Of a stretch of DNA of 64,000 bases, positions 36,090 to 45,574 are shown one piece after another (position 1 is the stretch's first letter; every line of letters begins with the position of its first letter). The DNA lies in contig CAMLLD010000001.1 in NCBI GenBank assembly GCA_946480785.1, positions 145,971 through 209,970 on the forward strand, read 5' to 3'. A program made the translations under genes and the position numbers. The notes under the pieces were generated by a model. It was not told the DNA's origin, searched no databases, and saw only the letters and a program-made list of their open reading frames with translations. This DNA is from an uncultured Blastocatellia bacterium. Lineage in GTDB: Bacteria > Acidobacteriota > Blastocatellia > Pyrinomonadales > Pyrinomonadaceae.

Positions 36090-36899
36090 ATGCGCAAAAA
36101 TCGTTGGGGGAAAGGCCCCAGAAACCGCTCGCACCGGCCGGAGCGAAGACCGAGGGAAACAAACGCGCTGCCGCCGCCTTTGTCGCACTCTCGCGAGGTC
36201 AAGCGACTGCTCCACGGCATCGGCACGCCGCCAGCCGCGCCGTTCAAACCCGATCAGTTTCAACTCGAAGCGCTCGCGATGCTCGAGTATGAGGACGTGC
36301 TCGTCACGGCGCCGACCGGCAGCGGCAAGACGTGGATTGCGCGCGAGGAGATCCGGCGGTTGCTGGATGCGGGCAAACGCGCGTGGTACACGACGCCTTT
36401 GAAGGCGCTCACGAATTCGAAATACCAGGAGTTCAGCGACGAGTTCGGCGCGGAGCGAGTCGGCATTCTGACCGGGGATCGGAAAGAGAACTCGGATGCG
36501 CCGTTGATCGTCGGCACGACCGAGATCTATCGCAACCAACTTTTCGACTCGTTACGCACCGGCAGCGAAGTCGATTCCGATCTCGTCGTGCTTGATGAAG
36601 CACACTATCTCGCGGACGAAGAGCGCGGGCACGTTTGGGAAGAAGCGATCATCCTGACGCCGCCGCGCATTCGGTTGCTGCTGTTGTCGGCGACGATCGG
36701 AAACGCGGGCGACTTCGCGACGTGGTTGGAAGAAGTGCGCGGCGTGCGTTGCGGCGTGATAACTGGTCCCGGCAAGCGCCCGGTGCCGCTGCGTTCGGCG
36801 GTGTTGTTGCCCGATCGGAAACTGCTCGCGTTGATCGATGAAAGCGGAAGAGTGAATCCGGAGATCTCACGGCTCATACATGAAGCTGCGAATGCCTGA
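36090..36899 (+). CDS. DEAD/DEAH helicase, N-terminal part (frameshifted gene, part 1)
   Basis: 269 residues carrying only the first RecA domain of a Ski2/Mtr4-like SF2 helicase: Q-motif region FKPDQFQLEAL, motif I APTGSGKTW, motif Ia TTPLKALTNSK, TGDR, motif II LDEAH and motif III LLSATIGN. It then stops at TGA 36897-36899. The second RecA domain continues in the +1 frame from 36880. Reading AATGCCTGAAATGCC with one C removed joins the halves as NAEMPP, so this is one gene with a +1 shift, by mutation, sequencing error, or programmed slippage at GCC-UGA. A basic head (MRKNRWGKGPRNRSHRPERR) precedes the helicase core. Confidence 0.85.
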   Translation: MRKNRWGKGPRNRSHRPERRPRETNALPPPLSHSREVKRLLHGIGTPPAAPFKPDQFQLEALAMLEYEDVLVTAPTGSGKTWIAREEIRRLLDAGKRAWYTTPLKALTNSKYQEFSDEFGAERVGILTGDRKENSDAPLIVGTTEIYRNQLFDSLRTGSEVDSDLVVLDEAHYLADEERGHVWEEAIILTPPRIRLLLLSATIGNAGDFATWLEEVRGVRCGVITGPGKRPVPLRSAVLLPDRKLLALIDESGRVNPEISRLIHEAANA

Positions 36900-38745
36900 A
36901 ATGCCACCGGCGACGTTGCTGTCGTCGTTGGAAGGTTACAACCTGTTGCCGGCAATCGTGTTCATGCCGACGCGCCGTCGCTGCGACAAAGCGGCGTCGG
37001 AAGCGGCGCTCGCGCGGCCAACAGGAAACGATCGCCGGCGCGAGGCGCGACGCGAGTTCATGCGCTCGTTTGTCGAGCAGCATCCGGAAGTGCGCGGGCA
37101 TCGTCACTGGGACACGATCATTCGCGGCGGCGTGGCGTCGCATCACGCGGGCCACATTCCGGCGTGGAAGCTCGTGATCGAAAGACTGATGAGCGCCGGA
37201 TTGCTCGACGCGATCTTCGCGACCGCGACGGTCGCTGCGGGTGTTGATTTTCCGGCGCGCAGCGTCGTGTTGACCGGCGCGGACGCCCGCACTGCGAGCG
37301 GTTGGCGTCCACTGTCGGCTTCCGAATTACAACAGATGACCGGACGCGCCGGACGCCGCGGTCGCGACAACGTCGGGTTCGTCATCGCCGCTCCAGGCCT
37401 GCACCAGGATCCGTTGCGCATCGCGCAACTACTGCGGGCCGCGCCCGATCCGCTGGTGAGTAATTTCCGCGCGACGTACACGACGCTGCTAAACCTGCTC
37501 GACGCATTCGGCACGTTCGCGCAGGTTCGTGAGATTGCGGAACGCAGCTTCGCGCATCGTGATTCAGTCCGCAAGCTGATCCAACTCGAAAAGACACGCG
37601 AAGCAAGTACGCAAAAAATCGAAGCAGCATTCAAAGAGGCCGGTTGCGATCTGCCGGTCTCGACCGTGCTCGGTCTCGAACGTCTCATCGGCGCGCGCGC
37701 ACGTTTACAGGAAGCGAAACCGCAAACACGCGCGGAAGTTTTTTCGCGTTGGCTCCAGGACGTCGTGAAGCCGGGACGCGTCGTCGGCGTCGGCCGCAGC
37801 GGACGCCGGCTCGTAATGGTCACGGAATACCGCGACGGCAACATTCGCGGCGTGCGCGAAGACGGCAGCAGCGCGAGCTTTCCGCAGGAACGAATCGGGC
37901 GCGTGTATTCGCCCATCTATCGTCTGCGCGAACACGACATCGAAAGCGCTTTCGAAGAAATTCACGAACGCGGCCGTGAGCTTGTGTTACACGAGCCGCG
38001 TCTGCGCGACGTTTACGAAGAGGAAACTGACGCGCTGAAAATTCTCGACGATAGCATCGAGAATCTTCTGCCGCCGCACATCGCGGGCCCGGATCGCGAA
38101 CGCTGCACGCAATTGCTTTGGGAACTCCACGAAACTGCCGAAGATTACGAACGCGCCGCGCGCCAGATCAATGCGCTGCGTGAAGAAGTCTGGCTGCCGT
38201 TCGAACAACGCGCGAAAGTGCTTTCGGTTTTTGGTTATCTCGATTTCGCAGCAGAAAAAGTAACCGAACGCGGCCGCTGGCTAGCCGACCTGCACGTCGA
38301 TCGGCCGCTGCTCGTCGGTGAAGCGCTCGAAAGCGGACTCTTCAATGCGCTCGATCTCAAACAACTCGCGGGCATCATGGCGGCGCTCACCGCGGACGAA
38401 GAGCGCGACTACGGCGACCTCGAGTTGGGCGATGACATCATCACTTCGCTTTCACGCTTCGAAGACGTCGGCTTCAAAGTCTCCGGTGAAGAATGGAAAT
38501 ACGGCATCGAGCCCGCGCCCGAGCTCAACTTCTCGGCGGCGGGCGCGGCGGTGCTTTGGGCCGATGGCGTTGCGTGGTCCGAAGTCGTGCGGCAGACACG
38601 CGCCGAAGAAGGCGATCTGTTTCGCATGTTCTCGCGCACGGGCGAGGCGCTGCTGCAAATCGCCGGCTTGCGCCGCACGCATCCGCAGGCCGCGCAGATG
38701 GCGGCGACTGCGGCCGAGGTAGTTCTGCGCGAGCCAATTCGCTAG
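36880..38745 (+). CDS. DEAD/DEAH helicase, C-terminal part (frameshifted gene, part 2)
   Basis: 621 residues in the +1 frame relative to part 1, overlapping it by 20 bases. It contains the helicase C domain (VFMPTRRRCDKAASEAAL, GGVASHHAGHIPAWKLVIE, FATATVAAGVDFPARSVVL, motif VI QQMTGRAGRRGRD) and a long accessory region with helical and beta segments (RVVGVGRSGRRLVMVTEY) as in Ski2-like RNA helicases. The ATG at 36880 could allow independent initiation, but no ribosome binding site supports it. Together with part 1 the protein would be about 885 residues. Role in RNA metabolism is inferred from the family. Confidence 0.85.
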   Translation: MKLRMPEMPPATLLSSLEGYNLLPAIVFMPTRRRCDKAASEAALARPTGNDRRREARREFMRSFVEQHPEVRGHRHWDTIIRGGVASHHAGHIPAWKLVIERLMSAGLLDAIFATATVAAGVDFPARSVVLTGADARTASGWRPLSASELQQMTGRAGRRGRDNVGFVIAAPGLHQDPLRIAQLLRAAPDPLVSNFRATYTTLLNLLDAFGTFAQVREIAERSFAHRDSVRKLIQLEKTREASTQKIEAAFKEAGCDLPVSTVLGLERLIGARARLQEAKPQTRAEVFSRWLQDVVKPGRVVGVGRSGRRLVMVTEYRDGNIRGVREDGSSASFPQERIGRVYSPIYRLREHDIESAFEEIHERGRELVLHEPRLRDVYEEETDALKILDDSIENLLPPHIAGPDRERCTQLLWELHETAEDYERAARQINALREEVWLPFEQRAKVLSVFGYLDFAAEKVTERGRWLADLHVDRPLLVGEALESGLFNALDLKQLAGIMAALTADEERDYGDLELGDDIITSLSRFEDVGFKVSGEEWKYGIEPAPELNFSAAGAAVLWADGVAWSEVVRQTRAEEGDLFRMFSRTGEALLQIAGLRRTHPQAAQMAATAAEVVLREPIR

Positions 38746-38787
38746 AATCTTTTGTTCAATATCTAAAGAAAGGACTTTTATCTATAC

Positions 38788-39807
38788 ATGTCTGCTTCGA
38801 CAGCCCAGCAACCATCTCCCCAACTCTTCTTTCAAACCATCAACGCACATCAGAAAACGGAAGCTCTCAAAGCCGCGATCGAGCTCGAAGTGTTCACCGC
38901 GATCGGCGAAGGCAACACCACCGCCGCGCAGATCGCGCAACGCACCGGCGCCTCTGAAAAAGGTATCCGCGTTCTTTGCGACTTTCTGACGATCCACGGA
39001 ATGCTTACCAAAGAAGGCAACGAGTATGCGTTGACACTCGACTCCGCGACATTTCTCGACAAACGCTCGCCGGCATATCTCGGCGGCGCAGTTGAGTTTC
39101 TCTGTTCGCCGACGCTCGTCGAAGCCACGCAGCGAATGACGGAAGCCGTGCGGAAAGGCGGCACCGCGATGGAACAGGAGGGCACGGTAAGCGAAGGGAA
39201 TCCAGTGTGGGTGAAGTTCGCGCGCGGTATGGGCGGGTTGATGTTTATGCCGTCGCAACTGATTCCGAAGCTGGTCGATCCGAATGCTGACAGGAAGCTG
39301 AAGATTCTCGACATCGCCGCCGGTCACGGTCTATTTGGAATCGGTTTCGCCAAGAACAACCCGCAGGCTGAAGTCACTGCGGTCGACTGGAAGCCGGTGC
39401 TCGAAGTCGCTAAAGAAAACGCCGAAAAAGTGGGCGTCATCGATCGCTACAACACGATCCCGGGCAGTGCTTTCGACGTTGAGTTCGGCAGCGGTTACGA
39501 CCTCGTGCTGCTGACGAATTTTCTACACCACTTCGATCCGCCGACAAACGAGAAGCTCTTGCGCAAGGTCCATGACGCGCTCGCCGATGGCGGCCGCGCG
39601 GTGACACTCGAGTTTGTGCCGAACGACGATCGAATCTCGCCGCCTGAGTCCGCAAGTTTCAGTATGCAGATGCTAATCGGCACGCCGTCGGGCGACGCTT
39701 ACACATTCACCGAGCTTGAACGCATGTTCACTAACGCCGGTTTTTCGCACAGCACGATTCATCCGCTGCCGCCGACGTTCCAGCAAGTAGTCATCTCTGA
39801 GAAATAA
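38788..39807 (+). CDS. SAM-dependent O-methyltransferase with dimerisation domain
   Basis: 339 residues. An N-terminal winged-helix dimerisation domain ([50 protein letters not shown]) precedes a Rossmann methyltransferase domain: motif [69 protein letters not shown]. This is the acetylserotonin/hydroxyneurosporene O-methyltransferase (Methyltransf_2-like) layout. An AAAGGA site lies upstream, though at a long spacing. It stands alone between the helicase and an amidohydrolase; the substrate is unknown. Confidence 0.88.
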   Translation: MSASTAQQPSPQLFFQTINAHQKTEALKAAIELEVFTAIGEGNTTAAQIAQRTGASEKGIRVLCDFLTIHGMLTKEGNEYALTLDSATFLDKRSPAYLGGAVEFLCSPTLVEATQRMTEAVRKGGTAMEQEGTVSEGNPVWVKFARGMGGLMFMPSQLIPKLVDPNADRKLKILDIAAGHGLFGIGFAKNNPQAEVTAVDWKPVLEVAKENAEKVGVIDRYNTIPGSAFDVEFGSGYDLVLLTNFLHHFDPPTNEKLLRKVHDALADGGRAVTLEFVPNDDRISPPESASFSMQMLIGTPSGDAYTFTELERMFTNAGFSHSTIHPLPPTFQQVVISEK

Positions 39808-39881
39808 TTTGTGGGGCGACAATCGCAGCCGCTCGCCGGTCTATCACGACGGGCGGCCGCGCGCTCCGCGGAAAGGCTTCG

Positions 39882-41117
39882 ATGCGCTGCTCCCTCTTGT
39901 TACTTCTCTGTCTTAGTCTTCTCTTCGCATTTCAAGGACAACGAAACATGACGACCGCACCCGAAACGGTCTACCTGCTGAAACCCGCGCACGTTTTTGA
40001 CGGCGAATCGGCGACGCTTCACGACGACTGGGCCATCGTCGTGCGTGGTCAAAAGATTGAGGCGGTCGGATCGCCGGCGATGATCCGCGTGCCAGCCGAC
40101 GCGAAGTTGATCGAGTTGCCTGGACTCACGCTCATGCCCGGGCTGATCGAAGCGCACTCGCATGTCATGTTGCATCCGTACAGCGAAACTGTGTGGAACG
40201 ATCAGGTCGCGCACGAGTCGTTAGCCTTGCGTACGGCGCGAGCCACGAACCACTTGCGCAACACGCTGATGGCCGGCTTCACCACGATTCGCGATCTCGG
40301 CACTGAAGGCGCGGGCTACGCGGACGTCGGTCTGAAACAAGCAGTCGAACAAGGCATCATTCCCGGGCCGCGAATGATCGTCGTCACACGCGCGATCGTC
40401 GCGACCGGCAGTTATGGACCAAAAGGTTATGCGTCGGAGTGGCGCGTGCCGCAAGGCGCGGAAGAGGCTGACCTCGACAGTATCACGCGCGTGGTGCGCG
40501 ATCAGATCGGACACGGCGCTGGTTGGATCAAGGTCTACGCCGACTATCGTTGGGGCACGCAAGGCGCTGCGCCGACGTTTTCACTCGACGAACTAAAACT
40601 CGCCGTCGAGACCGCGAGAAGCGCAAACGTTCCGGTCGCCGCGCACGCCACAACCACCGAAGGCATGCGACGCGCGGTGCTCGCCGGCGTAGAAACGATC
40701 GAGCACGGCGACGGCGGCACGGCCGAACTGTTTCGCTTGATGAAGGAACGCGGCGTTGCGCTTTGTCCGACGCTCGCGGTCGCGGGCGCGAACGCGGAAA
40801 AGAAGCGCGCGGTTTTCAAGCTGGCGTTGCAGGAAGGCGTGACGATCGCGAGCGGTAGCGACGTCGGCGTATATGCCCACGGCGACAACGCGCGCGAGAT
40901 CGAAACGATGGTCCAGTGGGGCATGCCGCTAATCGACGCGCTGCGGTCGGCGACGAGCATCGACGCGCGCGTGCTGCACATGAGTGACAAGATCGGCAGC
41001 GTCAAAGCCGGGCTGTTTGCTGATTTGATCGCGGTCGAAGGCGATCCGACGAAGGACGTGAGCGCGTTGCGACGCGTGAAATTCGTGATGAAGAACGGCC
41101 AGATCTACAAGCAATAG
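39882..41117 (+). CDS. Secreted amidohydrolase (imidazolonepropionase/prolidase-like)
   Basis: 411 residues with a signal peptide (MRCSLLLLLCLSLLFAFQG). Amidohydrolase features in order: metal-site LMPGLIEAHSHVML, an ITRVVRD region with DQIGHGAGWIKVYADYRW (carboxylated-Lys area), VPVAAHATTTEGMRRAVLAG with the third His, ETIEHGDGG with the fourth, and ASGSDVGVYAHGDN with the catalytic Asp. The C-terminal ADLIAVEGDPTKDV closes the beta-sandwich. Members hydrolyse cyclic amides or Xaa-Pro dipeptides with two metal ions. Periplasmic location is inferred from the signal peptide. A GGAAAGG site precedes the ATG. Confidence 0.9.
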   Translation: MRCSLLLLLCLSLLFAFQGQRNMTTAPETVYLLKPAHVFDGESATLHDDWAIVVRGQKIEAVGSPAMIRVPADAKLIELPGLTLMPGLIEAHSHVMLHPYSETVWNDQVAHESLALRTARATNHLRNTLMAGFTTIRDLGTEGAGYADVGLKQAVEQGIIPGPRMIVVTRAIVATGSYGPKGYASEWRVPQGAEEADLDSITRVVRDQIGHGAGWIKVYADYRWGTQGAAPTFSLDELKLAVETARSANVPVAAHATTTEGMRRAVLAGVETIEHGDGGTAELFRLMKERGVALCPTLAVAGANAEKKRAVFKLALQEGVTIASGSDVGVYAHGDNAREIETMVQWGMPLIDALRSATSIDARVLHMSDKIGSVKAGLFADLIAVEGDPTKDVSALRRVKFVMKNGQIYKQ

Positions 41118-41129
41118 GACCGATGGGAC

Positions 41130-41501
41130 CTATTCCGTATTGACCAGGCGCGCTACTGTCTTCAACAACTCTTCGGTCCGGAACGGCTTCCCGACAAACG
41201 CGCTGAATCCAGATTGCAGCGCGCGCACGCGGTCGCGATCTGTGTGGGCCGTCACCGCGACGCACGGAATGTGCGCCGTATTCGCGTTGGCTTTGAGCCG
41301 CTGGAAAACCTCCCAGCCGTCGAGTTCCGGCATCGAGAGATCGACCATGATTAGATCCGGCAGTGGGTCAATGCAGGCGAGCGTCAGGCACTCCTGCCCG
41401 TTCCTGGCCTCGCGGACCTCGTAATTCGCACCCGCGAGCAGCAGGCGCAAAAGTTCGCGGTTGTCGTCGTAATCCTCGGCAATGAGAATCCTGGGAGCCA
41501 T
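41130..41501 (-). CDS. Single-domain response regulator
   Basis: 123 residues from the ATG at 41501, chosen because translation then begins MAPRILIAEDYDDN on the receiver fold; a longer frame to 41570 adds an unlikely head. Acidic pocket AEDYDDN, phospho-acceptor Asp in LIMVDLSMPELDGW, Thr in VAVTAHTD and Lys in FVGKPFRTEEL are all present. No output domain, as in CheY/DivK-type regulators. The divergent neighbour is the GAF-like protein at 41737; the kinase partner is not evident. Confidence 0.9.
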   Translation of the reverse strand: MAPRILIAEDYDDNRELLRLLLAGANYEVREARNGQECLTLACIDPLPDLIMVDLSMPELDGWEVFQRLKANANTAHIPCVAVTAHTDRDRVRALQSGFSAFVGKPFRTEELLKTVARLVNTE

Positions 41502-41588
41502 CGGACGTGGGTTCCTCCACTGCTCTACTGCGGGTGCAAACAAGATACCAGACCGATCAAGCGCAAACAAAAAGGCCCGTCAAAGTAA

Positions 41589-41607
41589 GTATTGACTCCG
41601 TCAATAC
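41589..41607. promoter_or_regulatory. Perfect 8-base dyad in the divergent response-regulator/GAF gap
   Basis: GTATTGAC (41589-41596) is perfectly inverted as GTCAATAC (41600-41607) with a 3-base centre. It lies between the divergent response regulator and the GAF-like gene and resembles an operator for a dimeric regulator. Its short loop would also permit a hairpin. Confidence 0.45.
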
Positions 41608-41661
41608 CGCACGTCCATAATCATTTCGAGCCCGTGCCCCCTGCCAGGCTCTCTTTGCGCA

Positions 41662-41701
41662 AAGACCTTGGGTTAGTTTCCCTACCTGAAGACCTTAGGT
41701 T
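41662..41701. promoter_or_regulatory. Direct repeats upstream of the GAF-like gene
   Basis: AAGACCTTGGGTT (41662-41674) recurs with one mismatch as AAGACCTTAGGTT (41689-41701), start-to-start spacing 27 bases. They end 35 bases before the GTG at 41737, where an activator would bind. Seen directly; binding protein unknown. Confidence 0.4.
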
Positions 41702-41736
41702 CGTCACTTCAACACCACGACACGGAGGACCCAACT

Positions 41737-43263
41737 GTGGTCAACGGACATTTGGAAGACAGTTTGCGGCGGGAGATTGAAAGTTATCTCGACAGTCGAC
41801 TCAACGCCGTCAAGCAGGAGATCGCCACGCTGCAAAGCCTGCTCAATGAATCGCTCACCAACTTTCTTGAGCGCCAGTCAGACGTGCAGGTGGAAAGCAG
41901 TTTGGTCGCTTCGATAACCGAGCACCTCCATGCCGCGCACGAACGCGGCATCGAACACGCCGCCTCCGAAACGTCGCGCGCCAAAGCGTCGAGCGATATG
42001 GCCATCGTGAAGGCGGGCATCAGCGAGATCAACGAGCAGAAGTCGCAGGCCGAAATACTCAAGGCACTCGTGAACCGCGCTTCTTCGTTTGCTCCGCGCG
42101 TGGCGTTCTTCGTGATCAAGGGCGAGCAGGCCACTGGCTGGCGGGGACGTGGTTTTGAAGGGACGATCGGCGATAACGCGATTCAGCAGATTTCTTTGCC
42201 ACTCAGCGCCGATACCGTGATCGGAAGCGCAGTGAAGTCGTTGACGACCTGGAGCGGCGACTCGGGTTCGCACGCGGAAGATCATCTTTTATTTGATCGT
42301 CTCGGTGAAGAACCACCGCAACGCATCGTCGCGATTCCGTTGACAGTGCGCGGACGCGCCGTGGCGGTGTTGTATGCCGATTCCGCCGGACTCGATTCCG
42401 AGTCGATCAATCTCGAAGCACTCGAAACGCTCGTTACAGTTGCGGGCATGGCGGTTGAGCTTTTGTCAGTCTCACGCGCTGCTGCTCCGAAACGTGCGCC
42501 AGCGGAAGAAGCAGCTCCAGCAGCAGAAGCTGCGCCGGCTGAACCGGAGCCGCAACCGGCTTACACTCCGACCAGCGAGTACACGCCGGCGAGTGAATAC
42601 GAAGAAGCGCCGCACGCGACTCCTGAAGCAAGCTACTCCGAACCAAGTTACGCTCCGGAACCAACCTATTCCGCTGAGCCAACGTACTCCGCTGAACCCG
42701 AATACTCAGCCGAACCGTCTTACTCCGCTGAGCCGTCGTTCTCAGGCGCGGAAACTGTTCCCACTTACGACACCGAACACGCTGAAGCTGGCTCGCTTAT
42801 GGACGCGCCGGTTGCCGAAGAAGCAACCACGCCCGCAGTCGAAGCAACAGAACCGTCGCATAGCTTCGGTGAAGAGACTCCGGCCTGGACCGCGACTCCA
42901 GTTGAAGCAACTCCGGCCGCGCCGCCGCGACGACGTTACGGTCAAGACGCGGAACTGCCGGTGGAAGTTACGGGCGACGAAGAGCGCCGCTTGCACCAGG
43001 ACGCGCGCCGCTTCGCCCGGCTGCTGATCTCGGAGATCAAGTTGTACAACGAGCAGAAAGTCGCTGAGGGAAGAATCGAGCACGATCTTTACGACCGGTT
43101 GCGCGAATACATCGATCGTTCGCGCGAGATGTATGATAAGCGCGTGCGCCCCGAGGTCGCGAATCGTTACGACTACTTCCACGGCGAGCTCGTGAACACC
43201 CTCGCTGAAGGCGACGTTGCCAAACTCGGCGCGAATTATCCCGGCGCGACTGTGAACGCTTAG
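41737..43263 (+). CDS. GAF-like protein with SAEP-x-Y repeats and conserved helical C-terminus
   Basis: 508 residues from a GTG at 41737 behind GGAGG. Three parts: a coiled-coil head (residues about 1-115, LDSRLNAVKQEIATLQSLL), a GAF-like domain (about 120-245; RIVAIPLTVRGRAVAVLYAD is typical), and a disordered acidic/Pro/Tyr-rich linker with tandem S-A-E-P-(T/E/S)-(Y/F) repeats near residues 300-336. The last 100 residues form a charged helical domain (RRLHQDARRFARLLISEIKL, YDRLREYIDRSREMYDKRV). No catalytic residues seen. It is probably a cytosolic scaffold or sensor, perhaps for the divergent response regulator; that link is inference. The lytic transglycosylase gene starts 16 bases after it. 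Confidence 0.75.
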   Translation: MVNGHLEDSLRREIESYLDSRLNAVKQEIATLQSLLNESLTNFLERQSDVQVESSLVASITEHLHAAHERGIEHAASETSRAKASSDMAIVKAGISEINEQKSQAEILKALVNRASSFAPRVAFFVIKGEQATGWRGRGFEGTIGDNAIQQISLPLSADTVIGSAVKSLTTWSGDSGSHAEDHLLFDRLGEEPPQRIVAIPLTVRGRAVAVLYADSAGLDSESINLEALETLVTVAGMAVELLSVSRAAAPKRAPAEEAAPAAEAAPAEPEPQPAYTPTSEYTPASEYEEAPHATPEASYSEPSYAPEPTYSAEPTYSAEPEYSAEPSYSAEPSFSGAETVPTYDTEHAEAGSLMDAPVAEEATTPAVEATEPSHSFGEETPAWTATPVEATPAAPPRRRYGQDAELPVEVTGDEERRLHQDARRFARLLISEIKLYNEQKVAEGRIEHDLYDRLREYIDRSREMYDKRVRPEVANRYDYFHGELVNTLAEGDVAKLGANYPGATVNA

Positions 43264-43279
43264 AACGGTTTTTAGTGTT

Positions 43280-45574
43280 TTGGCCAAGCATCGCTTACTT
43301 CTGATTTCCATCGCGATCGCATTAGTCGGCCTTGCGTCGGTACCCTTTCTCATGAGCGCAAGCTGCCGTTCGCGGCAGCAGCTCCCAGCCGAGCAACGAG
43401 CGCTTGAAACGCTGCGCAGCATGACGCGCAACGACGTGTTGCCGTCGGAAGACGCAGTAGCCGCGCTCGAAAATCAGTTTCCCAACACGAAGACTGCGGC
43501 ACTCGCGCGTCTGCTGCGTGCACGCATCAGACTTAACTCGCGAGACTTCGCCGGCGCCGCGACACTCCTTGATACCAAGCTTATCGCGGAGCAAACGTCG
43601 ATCGCGGATCACGCGCTCTTCCTGCGTGCTAGCGCTCTCGAACAAGCGAATCGCGTTGCCGAAGCCCGCGCCATTTATCAGCAATTAATCCAGACGTATC
43701 CCAGTTCGCTGCGGGCGCGCGAAGCGTCGTTGCGCGTTGCGGATCTACTAACGAAGAGCGGCGAGACGGCTGCTGTTCCGCTCTCGTTGAAGGATCTGAA
43801 TCAGCAGGACGATCCGGCCGCGCTGCTCGCTACTGCAAAAGCTTACGAGCAGACCGGTGACACGACACGCGCGCTCGCGTCGTATCGTCGGCTTTATTTC
43901 TACGCGCCCGAATCTTCTGAAAGCGCGGACGCCGCCACCGCGATCGCAAAACTCGGTTCGACCACATCGCCGGCAAACGTCGAAGAAGCGATGACGCGCG
44001 CCAATCGTTTGTACTCCGCGAAGCGATTCAATGACGCGCTCACAGCCTACACCGACGCGTTCGGTAAGTTTCCCGCGACCGCAACACCCGAGAACCAACT
44101 GCGCCGCGGCATCGCTGCCTACAACGTGCGCAAGACTACAGATGCCGTTGCATCGCTGAACAACATTCCTGCTTCCGCCGGCGAAACACGCGCCGAGGCG
44201 CTCTACTACCTGGCCCAAACTTATGCGCGGGCGAGGCAGTGGGAACAGGCGCGCGCGACCGTTGAAGAGTTACGCAAGACATTTCCGACGAGCAATTTCA
44301 CGCCGCGCGCTTTTGTCGCGGTGGGCCAGATCGCGAAAGACGCGAAGAACGACGCGGACGCGAATTATTTTCTGCGCGCGGCGGTGAACGGTTTTCAAAA
44401 CTCGATCGAGGTGGCCCAGGCGCAGTTCGATCTCGCGTGGGACGAACACGACAAGCGCAACTTTGCCGATTCGTCGCGCATGCTCACCGAGCACCTCGCG
44501 TTCTACGCCGACAAGAACACCGACAATCGTGGCCGCGCCGGTTATTGGGCAGCGCGCGATTCCGAGCGCGCCGGAAAACTCGCGGAAGCGCGCGCGCTCT
44601 ACGAGGCCGTCCTCGGCCGCTACGATGCGAACTGGTACGGCTATCTCGCGAAGCAGCGTCTTGACGTGCTGAGCAAGACGACGCCGGCGAAGACGTTCCC
44701 GCCGGATTCGATCGTCGCGCGTGCGATCGCAAACCTTCAAACCGTGACGGTGGCCCAGGAAACTACTAACGCCGACGCCGACACGCGCATCATCAAAGCG
44801 GACGAGCTTTCAAATGTCGGTCTCGATGAGCTCGCGTTCAAAGAGCTCGCCAAAGCAGGCGAGAACGCCGCCGACAGCCCGAAGGTCAATCTCGCGATCG
44901 CGAAGATCTATCGCTCAAACGACGACAACGTTCGCGCGCTCAACACGCTTCGCCGTAGCTTCCCCGACTACTCGCAGATGAAACCCGAAGAGATGACGCG
45001 CGAGCAGTGGGACGTGTTCTACCCGCTCGCTTACTGGGACATCATCGTGCAGGAGTCGCGCGCGCGAAATCTCGATCCGTACCAGGTCGCTGGGTTGATT
45101 CGACAGGAAACGATCTTCATCACGCGCGCTCACTCGTCCGCGGCGGCGTACGGCTTGATGCAGGTGATCGTGCCGACCGGAAAACTGACGGCGAAAAAAT
45201 ATGGCGTGAACCGTGAGATCACTGCCGAGACCTTGTACGAGCCGCGTTTGAATATCCAACTCGGCACGGCGTATTTCCGCGACCAGATCGACAAGTATGG
45301 CCGCATCGAGTATGTGGCGGCGGCTTACAACGCTGGACCCGGGCGAGTGGCGCAATGGCAGGCAACGCTGCCGCCGGACATCGATGAGTGGGCCGAGGCG
45401 GTGCCGTTCAAAGAGACGCGCGGCTACATTCAGGGCCTGGTGCGAAACCGTTTGCAGTACCTGCGGCTCTACGATGAGAAAGGAAACTTCCGTCCGGAAG
45501 TCGGCGCCCGCGCCACCACCGATTCCAACCCCAACGTCCGCAAGCGCCGAGTAAGTGAAGGCGGCGAGGAATGA
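43280..45574 (+). CDS. Soluble lytic murein transglycosylase (Slt70-like)
   Basis: 764 residues from TTG at 43280. N-terminal export signal (LLLISIAIALVGLASVPFLM) with a possible lipobox SASC. A long helical TPR-like superhelix (ARGHYQ-style repeats such as DALTAYTDAFGKFPATATPE, EALYYLAQTYARARQWEQAR) precedes the C-terminal SLT domain: GLIRQETIF with catalytic Glu near residue 610, SSAAAYGLMQVI, LNIQLGTAYFRDQ and YVAAAYNAGPGRVAQW. It cleaves the MurNAc-GlcNAc bond of peptidoglycan forming 1,6-anhydro ends. Its stop overlaps the next gene by 4 bases (ATGA). Confidence 0.93.
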   Translation: MAKHRLLLISIAIALVGLASVPFLMSASCRSRQQLPAEQRALETLRSMTRNDVLPSEDAVAALENQFPNTKTAALARLLRARIRLNSRDFAGAATLLDTKLIAEQTSIADHALFLRASALEQANRVAEARAIYQQLIQTYPSSLRAREASLRVADLLTKSGETAAVPLSLKDLNQQDDPAALLATAKAYEQTGDTTRALASYRRLYFYAPESSESADAATAIAKLGSTTSPANVEEAMTRANRLYSAKRFNDALTAYTDAFGKFPATATPENQLRRGIAAYNVRKTTDAVASLNNIPASAGETRAEALYYLAQTYARARQWEQARATVEELRKTFPTSNFTPRAFVAVGQIAKDAKNDADANYFLRAAVNGFQNSIEVAQAQFDLAWDEHDKRNFADSSRMLTEHLAFYADKNTDNRGRAGYWAARDSERAGKLAEARALYEAVLGRYDANWYGYLAKQRLDVLSKTTPAKTFPPDSIVARAIANLQTVTVAQETTNADADTRIIKADELSNVGLDELAFKELAKAGENAADSPKVNLAIAKIYRSNDDNVRALNTLRRSFPDYSQMKPEEMTREQWDVFYPLAYWDIIVQESRARNLDPYQVAGLIRQETIFITRAHSSAAAYGLMQVIVPTGKLTAKKYGVNREITAETLYEPRLNIQLGTAYFRDQIDKYGRIEYVAAAYNAGPGRVAQWQATLPPDIDEWAEAVPFKETRGYIQGLVRNRLQYLRLYDEKGNFRPEVGARATTDSNPNVRKRRVSEGGEE

